Source: Haloprofundus marisrubri
GTDB lineage: Archaea; Halobacteriota; Halobacteria; Halobacteriales; Haloferacaceae
NCBI RefSeq assembly: GCF_001469955.1
Contig: NZ_LOPU01000016.1
Location: forward strand, 124,001-188,000
Direction of reading: 5' to 3'
Length of the DNA stretch: 64,000 bases
Part shown: piece by piece, positions 60,638 to 64,000 of the stretch
Position numbering within the stretch: the stretch's first letter is position 1
How the letters are laid out: each line of letters begins with the position of its first letter
Notes under the pieces: generated by a model
What the model was told of the DNA's origin: nothing
The model's input: only the letters and a program-made list of their open reading frames with translations
Database searches by the model: none
Program-made: the position numbers and the translations under genes

Positions 60638-61348
60638 TTACTCGACGACGAATGGTTCGACCGCTTCCAGCACTTCGTCCATCGACAGCGCTTCGTCGAA
60701 CGCGTTCGGGAACGGAATCTCGCCGTTGGCGAGGTTCAACATCCCGGCGTGGCGCGCTTCGACGCTGTGGATGCTGAGCGCCGGCGGGATGAGGTCGGCG
60801 TTCTGAATCAGCGGGGCCGCACCGGCGTACGCGGCGACGCCGGTGTTCTCCAGCACCTGTGCCGTCGCGATGAACTCGTTTGCGTCTTCGAGGGGGAACT
60901 GGAACTCGGGTTCGACGGGGGTGCCGCCGAGGTCCTCGATGGTCGACGTGAGCACGTCGACGTGTGCCTTCTCGTGGTCGCGGATGACGCCGATGAAGTC
61001 CGTGACGGACCAGCGGATGCTGGCGTCGAGTCGAGCCACCGAGTTCGCGTTGGCGATGTCACGCTCGTCGAACATCGAGAGGCCCTCCTCGTAGAACTCG
61101 TACTCCAGTTTCTCCAGCGTCAGCGCGTAGTTGAGGATGTCGACGTCGGACGGCCCCTCCATCTCGTCGCCGTCTCCGTCGCCGGTGTGGTCGTCAGCGG
61201 CGGCCGTCCCCGCGCCGCCGAGCGCCAACATCGCGCCGATGCCGCCTGCCTTTGCGGTGTTCGAGAGGAACGACCGCCGGTCGGGTGTCCAGTCGCTCAG
61301 TGTTCGTCGTCCGCTCGCCGTGTCGTCCCGGGTGTTCTCGTCGGTCAT
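60638..61348 (-). CDS. Tat-exported ferritin-like domain protein
   Basis: 236 residues. A twin-arginine signal (PDRRSFLSNTAKAGGIGAMLALGGAGTAAA) directs export. The mature domain is a ferritin-like four-helix bundle with EKLEYEFYEEGL, VIRDHEKAHVDVL (Glu and His of the first iron ligand set), EFIATAQVLENTGVAAYAG and HSVEARHAGML (E-x2-H). It may bind or oxidise iron or manganese outside the cell. ATG 61348 is supported by the TATA-like CTTTTTATC (61393-61401). Confidence 0.88.
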   Translation of the reverse strand: MTDENTRDDTASGRRTLSDWTPDRRSFLSNTAKAGGIGAMLALGGAGTAAADDHTGDGDGDEMEGPSDVDILNYALTLEKLEYEFYEEGLSMFDERDIANANSVARLDASIRWSVTDFIGVIRDHEKAHVDVLTSTIEDLGGTPVEPEFQFPLEDANEFIATAQVLENTGVAAYAGAAPLIQNADLIPPALSIHSVEARHAGMLNLANGEIPFPNAFDEALSMDEVLEAVEPFVVE

Positions 61349-61354
61349 AGGTTT

Positions 61355-61364
61355 GGTGCGCACC
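61355..61364. promoter_or_regulatory. Perfect palindrome GGTGCGCACC at the ferritin-like transcription start
   Basis: Ten-base perfect palindrome between the TATA-like element (61393-61401) and the ATG (61348), very near the predicted transcription start. It is in the position expected for a repressor operator; the regulator is unknown. Confidence 0.4.
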
Positions 61365-61392
61365 GTTTTGCGCATCATAGAGGAAGACAGAT

Positions 61393-61401
61393 TGATAAAA
61401 A
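61393..61401 (-). promoter_or_regulatory. TATA-like box of the ferritin-like gene
   Basis: Minus-strand CTTTTTATC; transcription would start near 61370, about 22 nt before the chosen ATG and after the alternative starts at 61378/61375, which rules those out. Confidence 0.5.
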
Positions 61402-61555
61402 GGCATTTTCCGGATTCAGACCCAAATTCTATCTTGACGAAACGATTGTAAATTACTATTTCAACCGAGAAACAATCAGAATAAGAAACAGTCTTCTGAA
61501 AGTGGCGGACGCTCGGAGCCGCGAAAGAACGGAAAACGAGCGCTGAGGCCCGCAG

Positions 61556-63736
61556 TTAGATGTAGTCGATGGCCGGCGAGAGTTCGAGCTTCATGCCCTT
61601 GCGCTCGCGAATCTCCATGATTTTGTCGCGCTGGAGACTGTCCGAGAGCACGCGGAAGCCGGCGTTCTCGGTGTTCCACGACGCACGACCCTCGGTCGCA
61701 GAGCGGATGTCCGAGGAGAACCCGATCATCTCTTCGACGGGCGCGATGCCTTCGATGACCATGAGGTCACCTTCCTGGTACATGTCGTCGACGCGGCCAC
61801 GGCGACCCTGAATCTCGCCGGAGGCCGAGCCCATGTAGTCGGAGGCGACGTCGATGCGGACGTTCTGAATCGGTTCGAGCAGTTTGATGTTCGCGTCGAT
61901 GAGCGAACGGTGGACTGCTTCACGAACGGCCGGGATGACCTGTGCGGGACCACGGTGGATGGTGTCCTCGTGGAGACGGGCGTCGTGCAGGCGGAGCAGG
62001 GTCCCCTGCACCGGCTCTGCGGCCAGCGGACCGTCGTCGAGCGCCTCTTCGAGACCCTCGATGACGAGTTCCATCGTCTCGTTGAGGTGCTGGATACCCT
62101 TCGTGTCGTCGATGAGGATGTTGGTGCCGAAGATGTGTTCGACGTTCTGGGAGGTGTCTTTGTCCATGCCGGCTTCCTGCAGCGCTTCGCGGCGCTCCAG
62201 TTCGGGCATGTCCATCGCCACTTCACCGAGCTTGATGGAGTCGACGATGTCCTGGTCCATCGGCTCTGCGGTGATGTAGAACTTGTTGTGGCGGTTCGGG
62301 GAGACACCCTCGACTTCGCGGGATTTCTCCTGCGGCTGCTCGCGGTAGACGACAATCGGCTCACCGGTGTGGACCGGGATGCCTTGGTTGTCGCGGATAC
62401 GCTGCGTGATGACTTCGAGGTGGAGTTCACCCTGTCCGCTGATGAGGTGCTCGCCGGTGTCCTCGTTAATCTCGACGCGGATGGTCGGGTCTTCCTTGGC
62501 GACCTGCTGGAGCGTCTGGATGAGCTTCGGCAGGTCGTCCATGTTCGTCGCCTCGACGGACTTGGTGATGACCGGCTCGGAGATGTGTTCGATGGACTCG
62601 AACGGCGTCATCTCGACGCTGGACACCGTGGAACCGGCGATGGCGTCGCGGAGGCCGGTGACGGCGGCGATGTTGCCGGCCGGAACACGGCTCACTTCCT
62701 CACGGGAGTCACCCATGAAGATACCGACGGACTGAATGCGGTTCTTGCCCGCAGTACCGGAGACGTAGAGTTCCTGACCCTTTTCGAGGGTGCCGGAGAA
62801 CAGACGTCCGGTAGCGATTTCGCCCGCGTGGGGGTCCATCGAGATGTCGGTCGACATGAAGACGACTTCGCCTTCGTCGTCGACGAGACGCATCTGCTCG
62901 GCGAGTTCGGACTCGGCGTCGCCACGCCAGATGGTCGGGACACGACGAGGCTGGGCGTCGAGCGGGTCCGGGAAGTGCTCGGCGACCATGTCGAGAACGA
63001 CGTCCGACAGCGGCGTGCGGTCGTGGAGTTCGTCGCGGTTACCCGACTCTTCCATGTCGATGATGTCGCCGAAGGAGATACCAGTCTCTTCCATCGACGG
63101 GATGGAGACACCCCACTTGTACAGCGCGGAGCCGAAGGCGACGGTCCCCTCATCGACGGAGACGGTCCAGTCGTAGTCTTTCTCCTCGGTCATGCCGCGG
63201 ATGAGCTCGTTAACGTCGGTAATGACGTCGAGGAGCCGCTCCTGCATCTCCTGTGGCCCTTCCTGCAGTTCGTTGATGAGGCGGTCGACCTTGTTGATGA
63301 ACAGCGCCGGCTTGACACCCTCGCGGAGTGCCTGCCGCAGCACCGTCTCCGTCTGGGGCATCGCGCCCTCGACGGCGTCGACGACCACGAGCGCACCGTC
63401 GACGGCGCGCATCGCGCGCGTCACGTCGCCACCGAAGTCGACGTGGCCCGGGGTGTCGATGAGGTTGATGAGGTGGTTCTCGTCTTCCCACTCGTGGGTC
63501 ATCGAGACGTTCGCGGCGTCGATGGTGATGCCGCGTTCCTGTTCGTCCTCTTTGGTGTCCATCGCGAGCTGCTGTCCAGCAGTCGCGTCGGAAATCATGC
63601 CGGCACCGGCCAGCAGGTTGTCCGAAAGTGTCGTCTTCCCGTGGTCAACGTGAGCGGCGATGGCAATGTTCCGGATCTGCTCCGGCTTGTCCATCAGTTT
63701 CTCACATTCCTGTACGATTTTCTTTCGTCGGCCCAT
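61556..63736 (-). CDS. fusA: Translation elongation factor 2 (aEF-2)
   Basis: 726 residues, GTPase catalysing translocation. G1 [11 protein letters not shown]2 region [13 protein letters not shown]3 [13 protein letters not shown]4 NKVDRLI; then domain II ([17 protein letters not shown]), III, IV with [19 protein letters not shown] and V ([20 protein letters not shown]). The region around [15 protein letters not shown] contains the His that becomes diphthamide. Start 63736 ([23 protein letters not shown]) is the family N-terminus; the longer frame to 63847 is noncoding. Confidence 0.98.
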   Translation of the reverse strand: MGRRKKIVQECEKLMDKPEQIRNIAIAAHVDHGKTTLSDNLLAGAGMISDATAGQQLAMDTKEDEQERGITIDAANVSMTHEWEDENHLINLIDTPGHVDFGGDVTRAMRAVDGALVVVDAVEGAMPQTETVLRQALREGVKPALFINKVDRLINELQEGPQEMQERLLDVITDVNELIRGMTEEKDYDWTVSVDEGTVAFGSALYKWGVSIPSMEETGISFGDIIDMEESGNRDELHDRTPLSDVVLDMVAEHFPDPLDAQPRRVPTIWRGDAESELAEQMRLVDDEGEVVFMSTDISMDPHAGEIATGRLFSGTLEKGQELYVSGTAGKNRIQSVGIFMGDSREEVSRVPAGNIAAVTGLRDAIAGSTVSSVEMTPFESIEHISEPVITKSVEATNMDDLPKLIQTLQQVAKEDPTIRVEINEDTGEHLISGQGELHLEVITQRIRDNQGIPVHTGEPIVVYREQPQEKSREVEGVSPNRHNKFYITAEPMDQDIVDSIKLGEVAMDMPELERREALQEAGMDKDTSQNVEHIFGTNILIDDTKGIQHLNETMELVIEGLEEALDDGPLAAEPVQGTLLRLHDARLHEDTIHRGPAQVIPAVREAVHRSLIDANIKLLEPIQNVRIDVASDYMGSASGEIQGRRGRVDDMYQEGDLMVIEGIAPVEEMIGFSSDIRSATEGRASWNTENAGFRVLSDSLQRDKIMEIRERKGMKLELSPAIDYI

Positions 63737-64000
63737 TATGAGTGCCCCTACCGGCAGGAGGGTCAAAAGGGTAGTGTTTTGCCGACGCCGAATCCGTCGA
63801 AAACGGCCGTCTGAGGTAGCTCCGTGTGGGAACATATCACTTGGCAAACGCTCGAACTGCCGTCCGAAACGAGTGCCCGGTATCGGCCGTCACACTGCCC
63901 CGTCTCGTCCGCCGTATCCGAACGTCTCATCGCCCTTTCGCCCACGACGAGAGTTGGCACAAGAGTCATACCGTCTCGAACCGTGTCACTAATACGCATG
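63737..64000. other. Intergenic region upstream of aEF-2 to window end
   Basis: About 260 bp. It must hold the aEF-2 promoter (an A/T-poor GTCGGCAAAACACTACCC on the minus strand is the best candidate). A small minus-strand open frame (63763-63999) and a lone ATG at 63998 on the plus strand are not convincing. Confidence 0.5.

Noticed and set aside
61438-61500. AT-rich stretch between the ferritin-like gene and aEF-2, possible insertion-sequence scar
   Set aside because: No inverted ends or target duplication; it is an ordinary promoter/terminator gap.
63763-63999. Open frame upstream of aEF-2 on the minus strand (about 78 codons)
   Set aside because: Low-complexity, no family resemblance, and it covers the expected promoter region.
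1-64000. CRISPR array or prophage
   Set aside because: No regularly spaced identical repeats, integrase, capsid or terminase genes were seen.

Overview
The window is 64 kb of a haloarchaeal main chromosome. Base composition is about 63-65% GC with strong G/C in third codon positions, the proteins are acidic, most transcripts look leaderless (a TATA-like box about 27 nt before the start codon), and the families include SepF, PCNA, aEF-2, aEF-1alpha, RLI/ABCE1, archaemetzincin, FAU-1, PGF-CTERM and archaeal pilin. The content and local order (EF-2, EF-1alpha/S10, homoserine dehydrogenase, uvrA, sepF) resemble Haloferax and relatives, so I infer order Haloferacales. I cannot name the species.

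Layout. 1-5.4 kb: divergent UPF0146 and archaemetzincin genes, a PEBP-like protein, a membrane protein, an EMC6-like/RLI pair with overlapping stop and start, and a winged-helix regulator. 5.4-12.3 kb: a cluster of hairpins, a PIN-ATPase-KH protein, Mn catalase, a possible gene remnant, DUF2243 with a small acidic partner, an M20 peptidase, a GNAT acetyltransferase and PCNA. 12.4-16 kb: tandem M32 carboxypeptidases around a foldback element. 16-28.3 kb: riboflavin synthase, M24 peptidase coupled to a UvrD-like helicase, a 58-residue zinc-finger protein, SdpI-like and PrsW-like membrane proteins, FAU-1, a lipoprotein, NifU-like protein, a CNNM-type transporter and a Tat/PGF-CTERM LVIVD protein. 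28.3-40.5 kb: ROK kinase, AIM24-like protein, UspA, SDR, a 365-bp foldback element, DUF5611, zinc-ribbon proteins, YgfZ-like protein, a geranylgeranyl-reductase-like flavoprotein, an Asp-box propeller and uvrA.

40.5-53.1 kb: two tandem paralogous methyltransferases between uvrA and sepF, a membrane protein/GT2 pair, DUF1028, a PUA protein, RNase R, a three-gene MacB-type ABC system (secreted adaptor, ATPase, permease with stop/start overlaps), and a pilin. 53.1-56.2 kb: an 860-residue surface protein with seven repeats, then a 440-bp AT-richer gap with a tRNA-Ala(CGC) whose 3' end is duplicated next to it. 56.3-64 kb: rhomboid protease, S10, EF-1alpha, homoserine dehydrogenase with an ACT-domain partner, a Tat-exported ferritin-like protein and EF-2.

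Most of the region is conserved housekeeping sequence: translation (EF-2, EF-1alpha, S10, RLI, FAU-1, PUA), replication/repair (PCNA, UvrA, helicase), division (SepF) and proteolysis (M20, M24, two M32, PrsW, rhomboid). The unusual material lies in the gaps and in the surface proteins: two foldback elements of shared architecture, a triple-hairpin array, the tRNA-end duplication, and the repeat protein at 53-56 kb.
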